Assembly (NCBI GenBank): GCA_021287075.1
Contig: JAJTBD010000010.1
Span: forward strand, 62,001-126,000
DNA length: 64,000 nt
Source of the DNA: Micrococcales bacterium
Lineage (GTDB): Bacteria > Actinomycetota > Actinomycetes > Actinomycetales > Dermatophilaceae
Direction of reading: 5' to 3'
Position numbers and translations under genes: made by a program. Below are positions 39,869 to 49,450 of the stretch, in pieces (positions within the stretch are counted from its first letter, which is position 1; each line of letters begins with the position of its first letter). Under the pieces are notes generated by a model that did no database searches, was not told the origin of the DNA, and saw nothing but the letters and a program-made list of their open reading frames with translations.

Positions 39869-41944
39869 CCCGCCTGCGACCGGTCACCGTCACGGGGCTC
39901 AAGGAAGGCAGCTCCCAGACCGTCGACCTGCGCGCCTATCTCGACTCACCGCTGAAGACGCCGCAGTGCTCGGTGGACGCGGCCGCGCTCGAGAGCGGCA
40001 CGGGAGTCTCGATCACCCGCTCCGGCTGCACGGTCACCCTCACCGCCAGGGCCGGGGCGAGCCCGCAGTCGAGTTTCCGCATCGCGGTGAGCGACGGCCC
40101 CGGACGGAGCGCCAACGGCCGGGTCACCGTCAGCGTGCTGGGCCGGCCAGGTGCGCCCCGCGCCGTCACGGCCGAGGCCGACCGCATCGCCGGCGGGCAG
40201 GCCCGCGTCTCCTGGCAGCCCCCCACGAGCACCGGCGGCTCGCCCATCACCCACTACACGGTCTCCTGGACCGGCGCCGGCAGCGGCAGCAAGGAGTGCA
40301 CGTCCAGCCCGTGCACGATCACCGGCCTGGCCAACGGCAAGGACTACACCTTCACCGTCACCGCGACCAATGCCGTGGGCACGTCGGCCCCGTCCGCGCC
40401 CTTCGGCCCCGTCCGGCCCGACGTCAAGCCCGGCGCCCCGGCGGCGCCGACGATGACGACCCGCGGCGACGGCACCCTGACCGTGAGCTGGCCCGCCGCG
40501 CCCAACAAGGGCAGCGCGATCACCCGCTACACCGTCCGCGCGGTCGGCAGCGGTGGCAGCGTGCGCACCGCCACCACCACCGGCGCCACGACCGCAGTCC
40601 TGTCGGGACTGCGCAACAACGACTCCCAGCAGGTCAGCGTGCAGGCCACCAACGGCGCAGGGTCTGGCCCCTATGGGCCCGCCGCGGCCATGCAGTCGGC
40701 CGGCACCCCGCCGACCCTGCCCGCGCCGGGCCTGACCAGCACCGGCGCCGGGCCCGGGGTCGACACCTCGTCGGTGACCCTCACCTGGCCCGCCGCCGAC
40801 CCCAACGGGCCGGCCATCACGGCATACAGCATCCACCGCAGGGTCGCCGGCGGGGCGTGGGGCGTGCTCCGGCAGGCGGGCGCCGATGCCCGCAGCGCCA
40901 AGGACACGGTGACCTTCGACGGCCGCCGCTACGACTATGCCGTCACGGCCACCAGCGGCGCCGGGCTGACCTCGGCGCTCTCCGCCCCGGCGGGCCTGGT
41001 CGCCAATGGCTACCCGGAGGCCCCGCGCGTGACCGGTGTGGCCACGCCCAGGGCCGACGCGCGGGTCGTGCTGTCGGTCCGGCTCGGCAAGCCACGCGCC
41101 GGCGGCTACCGCGAGCTGCGCTGGAGCTCCAGCAGCGGCGCCACCGGCGTCTACTCCTGCGCCAACGGCTGCCCGGCCGGCGGCACCGTGTCGATCACCA
41201 CCCCCGCCCTGCCCGTGACCTCCCAGACCTTCACGGTCACGGCGGTCAACTCCGCCGGCAGTCCCGCGACATCGGGCGCCTCTGCCGCCGTGCTGCCCAA
41301 GGCGCTGCCCACCGTCGTCAACGCCTCGGGCTTCCAGAACAGCCACGACGCGAGCGCCGTGACCTATGCCTGGCAGTTCGCCCTCCAGGGCCGCTCGCTG
41401 CTCGGCTACGAGGTCCTCTGGCCCGACGGGACGATCCGGACCAGCGTCTACTCCGTCTCCGCGAACGGCACCTACTCCACCACCTACTACGGCAAGAACA
41501 GCACGACCTACACCATCAAGGTGCGGGCCCGCACCGACGCCGGCTGGGGGCCGTGGACCGCCATCTCCGGGACCAGCGGCCCGGCCATCCCCTCGATGAA
41601 CTGGAGCCGGGGCGGGCCGATGACCTCCGACCCCGCCTGCGGCAGCAGCTGCGCCTGGATCAATGTCGACATCACCAACTGGCCGGGCACGGTCACCTGC
41701 ACCTTCAGCAGCGATGTGGCACCCTCCACACCCTTCACCCCCATGACCCTCACCGGTCCCGCCGACGGCCCGCGCCGCTCACAGAACTACTACGGCCACG
41801 TCGACACCAACCTGTCGATGACCTGCACCGGAAGCGGCCACACCGTCGTCGACCGACACGAGTGGAAGTAGGCGGGGCGGGCGCGGCAGGTGCCGCCGGC
41901 GCGGCATACCCGCATGAGGGCCGTCTCACCCCCAGGCTCTCGAT

Positions 41945-41973
41945 CTGACTGGCGGCGTGGTTGCGCCTAGACT
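41945..41973 (+). promoter_or_regulatory. Candidate promoter of giant protein copy 2
   Basis: CTGACT (41945-41950) and TAGACT (41968-41973) separated by 17 bases. A separate promoter would let copy 2 be expressed independently of copy 1. Confidence 0.55.
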
Positions 41974-41994
41974 CGGGCGCGCTGTGTTAATGAG

Positions 41995-42020
41995 GGCCGC
42001 ACGCCGGGGGGCGTGCGGCC
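41995..42020 (+). promoter_or_regulatory. 5' leader hairpin of giant protein copy 2
   Basis: Perfect 11-base stem GGCCGCACGCC (41995-42005) with its complement (42010-42020) and a GGGG loop, just upstream of the ribosome site AGGGGAG (about 42027-42033). It could be an attenuator, an mRNA stabiliser or a terminator for read-through from copy 1. Confidence 0.6.
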
Positions 42021-42037
42021 GACCCAAGGGGAGACTC

Positions 42038-45000
42038 GTGCCCAGAGGCGGACGCGCCGCTGTCGCATCCGGGGCCGTGGTCGCGCTCACCGCCGCCACG
42101 CTCGGCTTCTTTGCCGTCTCCTCCCGCGGCGAGACCGTCCACGAGGCCGACCTCGCCGACGGCGGCGTGTGGGTCACCTCCAGCTCGCTGGCCAAATACG
42201 GCCGGTTCAACAAGCCGGCCCGACAGCTCGACCAGGGCGTGGCGGCCAGCGTCGCCCAGGACTCCGGGCTCGACGTCCTCCAGGACGGCGCCGCGGTCCT
42301 CGGCCTGCCAAAGGCCTCCTCGGGCCTGACCGCCATCGACGTGCGCACCGGCAAGGCCGCCGAGCTGTCCGTCGCCGTCCCCGCACCCCAGGCCGCGACC
42401 GCCGACGGCTTCGCCCCCTCGCCGGTGGACCTGCGCGGCGGGAGCGTCGCCATGGTCGACCCCAGGAGCGGCAAGGTCTGGGCCCAGCGCGTCGACCCCA
42501 GGGCGAGCATCCGCTCCCTCGACTCCCTCAGCACCAGCGCCAAGCCCGTGGCGACGGTCGGCCCGGTGGCCGCGGTCGCCGTCGGCACCGACGGCGCCGT
42601 CCACGCCGTCTCCGGCGCGACCGGCAAGGTCGTCACGCTCCGGCCAGCGGGCGACGCCTTCGCCAAGCCGGTGGTCAACCAGACCCCCGTGCGGGCCAAG
42701 GCCGTCGACATCTCCGCCGTCGGCAAGGACTGGGTCGTCCTCGACAACGACGCCGGTCGCATCGTCACGGCCGCCCGTGCCGACACCCCCGTGCCCACCG
42801 GCCTGGGCGCCAGCGGTGCGCTCCAGCAGCCCGGGCCCGCCGCCGACGGGGTGGCCGTGCAGTCCGCGACCGCGCTGGCGGTGCTCAGCCTCGACGGCGA
42901 CAAGGCCCCCTCCGGCGGTGCGTCCACCCCGGCCAAGGGCCGCCTCTCCCGCCCGGCCGTGCACGGCGGCTGCGTCCACGCGGCGTGGGCCCAGCCCGGG
43001 ACGGTGCAGTATGCCGCGGACTGCGGCGGCCAGGAGCGGGTCACCGCCCAGGCCCTCGACAACCCGCCCGGTGAGCCCGTGCGTGACGGCGTCGAGTTCC
43101 GCACCAACCGCGGCCTGATGGTCCTCAACGACCTCGACAACGGCGGCCTGTGGGACATGGACTCCAAGCCGGTCAAGATCGACAACTGGGACGCCCTGCT
43201 CCCGCCGCCCCTCAAGGACGACAAGAACAAGAAGAAGGACAAGAACCTCTACGACGAGAACCAGCTCAACCAGCCGCCCAAGGCCGAGCCCGACAGCTAT
43301 CAGGTCCGGGCTGGCCGCACGAGCAAGCTGCACGTCCTCGACAACGACACCGACCCGGCCGGCTCCGTCCTGGCGATCGCGCCCGAGGACCTGACCGCGC
43401 CCGACGTCGAGGGCGTCCAGGCCGGTGTCGCCGCCGACGGGCAGAGCCTCGACATCACGGTCCCTGCGGGGATGGCCGGGCGCACGGTCAAGCTCGGCTA
43501 TGCCATCAACAACGGCAAGTCGCCGCAGAAGTCGCGCGCCAGCGTGACCGTCACCGTCGTCGACGAGGCCGTCAACAACGGCCCCTATCTGCGGCCCGGC
43601 ACCGCCACCCTGGCCAAGACCCTCTATCCGGTCATCCAGTCCAAGCGGATCGCGGTCGGGGTCGTCGGCGACTGGCGCGACCCCGAGTGCGACCCCGTCA
43701 CCGCCGACGCCCTGACCGCCGGCACGGTCGTCGACGGCCTCGGCCGGCTCTCCGTGCTGGCGCCGCCCAAGCCGGGCCCGGCGAGCGTGCGATACGAGGT
43801 CAACGACGGGCGCGGGGGCAAGGCCTCGGGCACCGTCTCGCTCAAGGTCCTCGACCTCGTCGAGGGCCAGCCGGTCAACCCCAAGACCCAGCCCGATGTG
43901 GTGCGCGGCGTCGTCGGCAAGCCGGTGCAGGTCGAGCCGCTGGCCAATGACGTGCCCGGCGCCGACCCCGCCGAGCCCGACGCGACGATGCGGCTCGCCT
44001 CGGCCGTGCGCGCCCCCGGCGGCGCCCTCAAGGTCGACACCAACCCCGCCACCGGCGTCGTGACCATCACCGGCCGCCAGCCCGGCACCTTCGAGCTGTC
44101 CTATGGCGCGGTCGTCGGAGGCGCCCCTGCCGCCGGCCGCATCCGGGTCGACATGGCCGGCCAGGCCGACCCCGACGCCCCGCCGGTCGCCGTGCCCGAC
44201 GCGGCCACGCTGCGCGACCAGACGCCGGTGATGACCGATGTGCTGGCCAACGACTACTCGCCCCGCTCCGACGTGCTGGTCACCCAGTCGGTGTCGGTGG
44301 CCACCCGCGACGGCTGGCTGCGGCCCTCGATCTATCAGGGCCGTTGGGTGCGCATCGAGGCCCTGGAGCCGGCGCCGCTGGAGCAGACCGCCGGCAGCCG
44401 CCGCGGCACCGTGACCTATACCGTCAGCGACGGCACCAAGAAGACCACCGGCGAGATCGCCGTCGTGCAGAAGGCCCCCCTGACCGACGCCGTCCCCATC
44501 GTCGAGGACGACCGGGCCGTCGTGCGGGCCACCGACGCCGTGACGATCCCGGTGATGGACAACGACTCCATGGCCGACGGCATACCGCTCAAGCTCAATC
44601 CCAAGGTGGAGGTCCTCGGCGGCGGCCGGCAGACGGCATTCGCCTCCGGCAGCGTGGTGCGCTTCGTGCCCAACGAGCCCACGCTGACCGCCCAGAAGGA
44701 CGTCACGCTCGAGTACTCCGTCTATCCCGAGGGGATGCCCGACCGCGCCAAGACCGGCCGGGTGACCGTCTCGGTGATGCCCGAGCCGACCACCACCCAG
44801 CCCAACCAGGCACCGGTCGCCCGCTCCTTCTCGGCCAGTGTCGTCGCCGGTGAGTCGCTGACGATCACCGTGCCGACCTCCGGCATCGACCCCGACGGCG
44901 ACCAGGCCGCGGTCACCGGTGTCGTCGGGGCCGACGACGGCGCCGTCGAGCTGACCCGCGGCCGCGTGGTCGGGGTGACGCCCACCGCGATCCGCTATGA

Positions 45001-48000
45001 GGCCTATCCGCGGGCGAGCGGGACCGAGGTCATCAACTACGAGCTGACCGACCGCTTCGGGGCCACCAGCCAGGCCTTCATCCGGGTGGGCGTCGTGCCG
45101 CCCTCGGACCCCCAGCCGCCCGTCGCCGTGCCCGACGAGGTCGTGGCCGCGCCCGGCAAGACCGTCACCAAAGACGTCCTCGAGAACGACCTGATCTCCC
45201 GCGGCGACTCCATCGAGCTCGAATACAAGGAGCTCAACGACTCCGGGGTGCTGCGCGGCTTCAAGGTCGACGAGCAGGAGACCACCGCCTCGACCAAGGT
45301 GCCCGAGGACGGCAAGGCCACCCAGCTGGTCTATGGCATCACCAACGGGCTGTTCGACCCCTCCCGCAGCTCCCTGCTCGTGCGCGGCCAGAAGGGGTTC
45401 GTCAACCCGCCCGTCGCGGTCGACGATGTCGCCAAGGCCGAGCCGGGCCGCGAGAGCGTGCTGGTCGACGTGCTGGCCAACGACCGCGACATCGACGGCG
45501 ACGCCAAGCAGCTCCAGGTCGTCGAGACCCTCTCGCCCAAGGGCACCGTCGAGGGCCGCAGGGTGCGGGTCAAGGTGGAGGCGCAGGCCCACACCGTCCC
45601 CTATGTCATCCGCGACTCCGACAACCAGACCGCGATGGCGCTGATCTATGTGCCGCCGGGCAACAACGGCGCGCCCTTCGTCGTCTCCGGCTCGCTCATC
45701 GAGATGGGCAAGGACGCCACCAAGAACGTCCGCATCGCCGACTATGTGAAGTCGCCCCGGGGGAGGGCGATTGGGCTCACCTCGGCCTCGACGCTGTCGG
45801 GCTCGCCCGCCGACCGCCTGCGGGTGGAATCGACCGGTGACGGGGGCCTGAGGCTGACCTCCTCGGGGGGCTATGTGGGGCCGGGCTCGGTGATGCTGGA
45901 GGTGACCGACCAGACCTCGGCGAAGGAGCAGGATTTCCAGACGGCCTATGTGACGGTGCCGGTGCAGGTCGGCCCGAAGGTGCCACTGTTGCGGTGTCCG
46001 GAGTATGCCGTGACGTTGAATGCCGCTGGGCGCTCGCGTGATTTTGACATCCCGTCGCTGTGTCGGGCGTGGGTGCCGATCGGGATGACGCTGGATGATG
46101 CGTCCTTCGAGTCGGAGTGGGACCCGGCCGCGCCTGGGGTGCGGTTGGAGCGTTCTGGGGCGGGGGACCGGCAGGTGCGGCTGACCGCTGATGCGTCGGC
46201 GCCGTCGTCGACCACGGGGCGGATCCGGGTCAAGGCCTCGGGTGCGCCGGAGGCGGGCTGGGTCAAGGTCCGCGTCATCGGCCTCCCCAAGAAGAAGGAC
46301 AAGGTCGCGCAGGCCAAGGCCGACCAGCCCAAGGACAAGGCCACAAAGGACGACAAGAAGAAGCCCGAGGAGCCGGTCTACCCGCCGCCCCGCCTGCGCC
46401 CGATCACGGTCAACGGCCTCAAGGCCGGCGAGAGCCGCACCGTCGATCTGCGCGCCTATCTCGACTCACCTCTGAAGACCCCGCAGTGCTCTGTCCCGGC
46501 CGCGTCCGTGGAGTCCGGCACCGGCCTGACCGTCCGACCCTCGGGCTGCTCCCTCGTCTTCACCGCCACCGACAAGGCCAGCCCGACCGCCACCGTGCGG
46601 GTGGTGGTCTCCGACGGCCCCGACCGGGTCGCCAACGGTCGCGCCACCGTCACGATGCTGCGCCGGCCCGAGCCCCCGACGGGGGTGACCGCCGAGGCCG
46701 ACCGGATCGCCGGCGGCCAGGCCCGCGTCTCGTGGCAGCCGCCGACCGTGACGGGCGGCTCGCCGATCACGCGCTACACGGTCTCCTGGACCGGCGCCGG
46801 CAGCGGCAGCAAGGAGTGCACCTCCAGCCCGTGCACGATCACCGGTCTGTCCAACGGCAAGGACTACTCCTTCACCGTCACCGCGACCAATGCCGTGGGC
46901 ACGTCGGCCCCGTCCGCGCCCTTCGGCCCCGTGCGCCCCGACACCAAGCCCGGCGCGCCCGCGGCACCGCGGATGGCCACCCGCGGTGACGGCAGCCTCG
47001 GCATCGGCTGGCCGGCAGCGCCCAACACCGGCAGCCCCATCTCCAAGTACACGGTGCGGGTGGTCTCCAGCGCCGGCGGGGTCAAGACCGCGACGACCAC
47101 CGGCGCGGTGCTGACCGCCACGGTCTCCGGGCTGGTCAACAACGACACCCAGTCGGTGTCGGTGCAGGCGTGGAACGGCGCGGGCGCCGGTCCCTTCGGC
47201 GCGACCGCCACGATGCAGTCCGCGGGCACGCCTCCGGCCCTGCCCGCCCCCGGCATCGACCACACCGGCGCCGGGCCCGGGGTCGACACCTCCTCGGTGA
47301 CCCTGACCTGGCCCGCCGCCGACCCCAATGGGCCGGCCATCACGGCATACACCATCCACCGCAGGGTCGCCGGCGGTGCGTGGGCGGTGCTCAGCACGGC
47401 CGGCTCCGACGCGCGCAGCGCCAAGGACACCGTCGCCTTCGACGGCCAGCGCTATGACTACGCCGTCACGGCCACCAACGGCGCGGGCAAGACCTCGGCG
47501 ATGTCGGCGCCTGCCGGGTTCGTCGCCAACGGCTACCCCGACGCACCGTCGATCTCGGCCGTCGACAACGGCCCGACCAAGCAGGCCCGCCTGACCGTCA
47601 CCCTCGGCAAGGCCCGCTCGGGCGGCTACGGCCGGATCGACTGGCGCTCGAGCTCCGGCGCGTCCGGGAGCTATCCCTGCGGCAGCGGCTGTCCGGTCGG
47701 GCAGGGCATCGCCATCACCACCGGCGAGCTGCCGCTCGGCGACCAGACCTTCACCGCGACCGCCGTCAACAGCGCAGGCAACACCGCGACCTCCGGCGCC
47801 AGCGGCGCGGTCTCGCCCTATGGGCCGACGCCGGCACCGGCCAACGGGCGCTCCTCCGTCAACGCGCAGAACGTGACCTATGGCTGGGACCTGCCCACCA
47901 ACGGCCGCCCCGTCGACGCCGTCCAGCTGATCGGCCCGCGTGGCGCCACCCACGACCTGGGCGCCGGGGCCACCAGCTGGTCCTACACCGGTGCGTGGAG

Positions 48001-48418
48001 CTCCGATGCGACCGTGCGGGTGAGGGCGCACTCGGCCGCCGGCTGGTCCGGCTACCTGACGATCGGCGCGACGATCGGCGCGGCGCCGCCGCCACCCCCG
48101 CCGCCACCGGCCCCCAAGCCGACGATCTCGAACGTGTGGAAGGGGCCGGTCACCACCGTCACCATCGGCAGCTGCACCTCGGGGTCCTGCTACCGGATCG
48201 ACTACTCGGGCAGCGGCATCCCCGACGGCACCTACACGCTCGCGTGCTATGTCGACAACGGCACGTCGCCCTTCTTCACCACCACCGGCGCCACCGTCAG
48301 GGGCGGCCAGCCCACCTACGACCACTACTGCGCGCTCGGCGGCTGGCGCACCAACGCCCGCATAGTCCTGACCGGCAACGGCAAGACCATCGACTCCGGC
48401 TGGCACCCATGGCAGTAG
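42038..48418 (+). CDS. Giant membrane-anchored Ig-like/FN3 surface protein, copy 2
   Basis: 2,126 residues. The N-terminal uncleaved signal anchor (VVALTAATLGFFAVSS) is followed by a propeller-like segment to about residue 385, a Lys/Gln-rich junction (KNKKKDKNLYDENQLNQPP), then repeated Ig/cadherin-like modules each with a P(V)AVPD..VLANDYS or LDNDTDP motif (~410-1420). After a Lys-rich linker come FN3-like domains (~1500-1900: RVSWQPPTVTGGSPITRYTVSW) and a Pro stretch before a C-terminal domain with paired cysteines. There is no LPXTG motif. GTG 42038 has AGGGGAG upstream. It is a tandem paralogue of the preceding gene, between the kinase group and moxR, and a presumed cell-surface adhesin or scaffold. 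Confidence 0.88.
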   Translation: MPRGGRAAVASGAVVALTAATLGFFAVSSRGETVHEADLADGGVWVTSSSLAKYGRFNKPARQLDQGVAASVAQDSGLDVLQDGAAVLGLPKASSGLTAIDVRTGKAAELSVAVPAPQAATADGFAPSPVDLRGGSVAMVDPRSGKVWAQRVDPRASIRSLDSLSTSAKPVATVGPVAAVAVGTDGAVHAVSGATGKVVTLRPAGDAFAKPVVNQTPVRAKAVDISAVGKDWVVLDNDAGRIVTAARADTPVPTGLGASGALQQPGPAADGVAVQSATALAVLSLDGDKAPSGGASTPAKGRLSRPAVHGGCVHAAWAQPGTVQYAADCGGQERVTAQALDNPPGEPVRDGVEFRTNRGLMVLNDLDNGGLWDMDSKPVKIDNWDALLPPPLKDDKNKKKDKNLYDENQLNQPPKAEPDSYQVRAGRTSKLHVLDNDTDPAGSVLAIAPEDLTAPDVEGVQAGVAADGQSLDITVPAGMAGRTVKLGYAINNGKSPQKSRASVTVTVVDEAVNNGPYLRPGTATLAKTLYPVIQSKRIAVGVVGDWRDPECDPVTADALTAGTVVDGLGRLSVLAPPKPGPASVRYEVNDGRGGKASGTVSLKVLDLVEGQPVNPKTQPDVVRGVVGKPVQVEPLANDVPGADPAEPDATMRLASAVRAPGGALKVDTNPATGVVTITGRQPGTFELSYGAVVGGAPAAGRIRVDMAGQADPDAPPVAVPDAATLRDQTPVMTDVLANDYSPRSDVLVTQSVSVATRDGWLRPSIYQGRWVRIEALEPAPLEQTAGSRRGTVTYTVSDGTKKTTGEIAVVQKAPLTDAVPIVEDDRAVVRATDAVTIPVMDNDSMADGIPLKLNPKVEVLGGGRQTAFASGSVVRFVPNEPTLTAQKDVTLEYSVYPEGMPDRAKTGRVTVSVMPEPTTTQPNQAPVARSFSASVVAGESLTITVPTSGIDPDGDQAAVTGVVGADDGAVELTRGRVVGVTPTAIRYEAYPRASGTEVINYELTDRFGATSQAFIRVGVVPPSDPQPPVAVPDEVVAAPGKTVTKDVLENDLISRGDSIELEYKELNDSGVLRGFKVDEQETTASTKVPEDGKATQLVYGITNGLFDPSRSSLLVRGQKGFVNPPVAVDDVAKAEPGRESVLVDVLANDRDIDGDAKQLQVVETLSPKGTVEGRRVRVKVEAQAHTVPYVIRDSDNQTAMALIYVPPGNNGAPFVVSGSLIEMGKDATKNVRIADYVKSPRGRAIGLTSASTLSGSPADRLRVESTGDGGLRLTSSGGYVGPGSVMLEVTDQTSAKEQDFQTAYVTVPVQVGPKVPLLRCPEYAVTLNAAGRSRDFDIPSLCRAWVPIGMTLDDASFESEWDPAAPGVRLERSGAGDRQVRLTADASAPSSTTGRIRVKASGAPEAGWVKVRVIGLPKKKDKVAQAKADQPKDKATKDDKKKPEEPVYPPPRLRPITVNGLKAGESRTVDLRAYLDSPLKTPQCSVPAASVESGTGLTVRPSGCSLVFTATDKASPTATVRVVVSDGPDRVANGRATVTMLRRPEPPTGVTAEADRIAGGQARVSWQPPTVTGGSPITRYTVSWTGAGSGSKECTSSPCTITGLSNGKDYSFTVTATNAVGTSAPSAPFGPVRPDTKPGAPAAPRMATRGDGSLGIGWPAAPNTGSPISKYTVRVVSSAGGVKTATTTGAVLTATVSGLVNNDTQSVSVQAWNGAGAGPFGATATMQSAGTPPALPAPGIDHTGAGPGVDTSSVTLTWPAADPNGPAITAYTIHRRVAGGAWAVLSTAGSDARSAKDTVAFDGQRYDYAVTATNGAGKTSAMSAPAGFVANGYPDAPSISAVDNGPTKQARLTVTLGKARSGGYGRIDWRSSSGASGSYPCGSGCPVGQGIAITTGELPLGDQTFTATAVNSAGNTATSGASGAVSPYGPTPAPANGRSSVNAQNVTYGWDLPTNGRPVDAVQLIGPRGATHDLGAGATSWSYTGAWSSDATVRVRAHSAAGWSGYLTIGATIGAAPPPPPPPPAPKPTISNVWKGPVTTVTIGSCTSGSCYRIDYSGSGIPDGTYTLACYVDNGTSPFFTTTGATVRGGQPTYDHYCALGGWRTNARIVLTGNGKTIDSGWHPWQ
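45542..46102 (+). repeat. 561-base tract identical to 39004-39564
   Basis: Partner tract in copy 2, offset 6,538 bases; see the entry at 39004. Confidence 0.85.
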
Positions 48419-48479
48419 CCACCGACACCGCCCCCGACCCCCGCACCACACGGCATACCCGCCGGAAAGGACCCCGCCC

Positions 48480-49448
48480 ATGAGCGTCACCCAGGAGCAG
48501 TCCACCTGGTTCTCCGATGTCTTCGGCCAGATGGTCGCCAATGTCGACAAGGCGGTGCTCGGCAAGGAGCACGTGATCCGCCTCGCGCTGACATGCATGC
48601 TCTCGGAGGGCCACCTGCTGCTCGAGGACTTCCCGGGCACGGGCAAGACCCAGCTGGCGCGGGCGCTGGCCGGCACGGTGCAGGGCTCGCACAACCGCAT
48701 CCAGTTCACGCCCGACCTGCTGCCCTCGGACGTGACCGGCGTGACGATCTTCGACCCGGAGAAGAAGACCTTCGACTTCCACCCGGGCCCGATCTTCGCC
48801 ACGATCGTCCTCGCCGACGAGATCAACCGCGCCTCGCCCAAGACCCAGTCGGCCCTGCTGGAGGTCATGGAGGAGGGACGGGTCACCGTCGACGGCGTCG
48901 CGCACGAGGTGGGCGACCCCTTCATGGTGATCGCCACGCAGAACCCGATCGAGCAGGCCGGCACCTATCGACTCCCCGAGGCCCAGCTCGACCGCTTCCT
49001 GATGAAGACCTCGCTCGGCTATCCCGACCACGACGCGACCGTCAAGGTGCTCGCCGAGGCCGCCACCCGTGACCGGGCCAACACCCTGGAGCCGGTCGTG
49101 ATGGCCAGCGTCGTCTCCGACATGGCGGCGCTGGCCGACGAGGTGCACGTCGACGCGGCGATCCTGTCCTATATCTCGCGGATCGCCGACGAGTCGCGCC
49201 GCCACGTCTCGATCAAGCTCGGCCTGTCCGTGCGTGGCTGCCTCGCGTTCGTGCGCTGCGCCAAGACCTGGGCACTCTCGCAGGGCCGCACCCATGTCAT
49301 CCCCGATGACATCAAGGACCTCGCCCAGCCGGTGCTCAACCACCGCCTGCTGCTGACCGCCGAGGCGCAGTTCGCCGACATCACCGTGGAGCAGGTCATC
49401 GACCAGATCCTCGCCGATGTCACCCCGCCGACGGAGCGCGCCGCCTGA
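48480..49448 (+). CDS. MoxR-family AAA+ ATPase
   Basis: 322 residues. Walker A EDFPGTGKTQLARALAG (~45), Walker B-like TIVLADEINRASPKTQSALLEVMEE, sensor VIATQNPIEQAGTYRLPEAQLDRF and the C-terminal lid. MoxR ATPases act as chaperones, usually together with DUF58/VWA partner proteins encoded next to them, as here. ATG 48480, 61 bases after the giant gene. DUF58 starts two bases after its stop, so the two are probably one operon. Confidence 0.94.
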   Translation: MSVTQEQSTWFSDVFGQMVANVDKAVLGKEHVIRLALTCMLSEGHLLLEDFPGTGKTQLARALAGTVQGSHNRIQFTPDLLPSDVTGVTIFDPEKKTFDFHPGPIFATIVLADEINRASPKTQSALLEVMEEGRVTVDGVAHEVGDPFMVIATQNPIEQAGTYRLPEAQLDRFLMKTSLGYPDHDATVKVLAEAATRDRANTLEPVVMASVVSDMAALADEVHVDAAILSYISRIADESRRHVSIKLGLSVRGCLAFVRCAKTWALSQGRTHVIPDDIKDLAQPVLNHRLLLTAEAQFADITVEQVIDQILADVTPPTERAA

Positions 49449-49450
49449 GC

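Larger units (their letters stand above)
35491..41871 (+). pseudogene. Giant membrane-anchored Ig-like/FN3 protein, copy 1 (two frameshifts)
   Basis: Full frame would be 6,381 bases (2,126 residues), exactly the length of copy 2. The N-terminal signal anchor (VVALTAATLGFYAVSS) is followed by a propeller-like region, a KNKKKDKNLYDDSQLNQPP junction, tandem cadherin/Ig-like modules with LDNDTDP and VLANDYS motifs, FN3 domains and a Cys-containing end. The frame breaks at a seven-C run (36980-36986, six expected) and is restored at 37638-37640 (three C, four expected). Between them the correct protein (YPVIQSKRLAVGVVGDWRD..) reads in another frame; as given, a stop occurs at 37131. This may be sequencing error in homopolymers or true decay. 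ATG 35491; a -10-like TACGAT is at 35436. Confidence 0.8.

Noticed and set aside
42038..48418. LPXTG sortase anchor in the giant proteins
   Set aside because: No LPXTG-like motif or C-terminal hydrophobic tail is present; the N-terminal helix is the only anchor seen.
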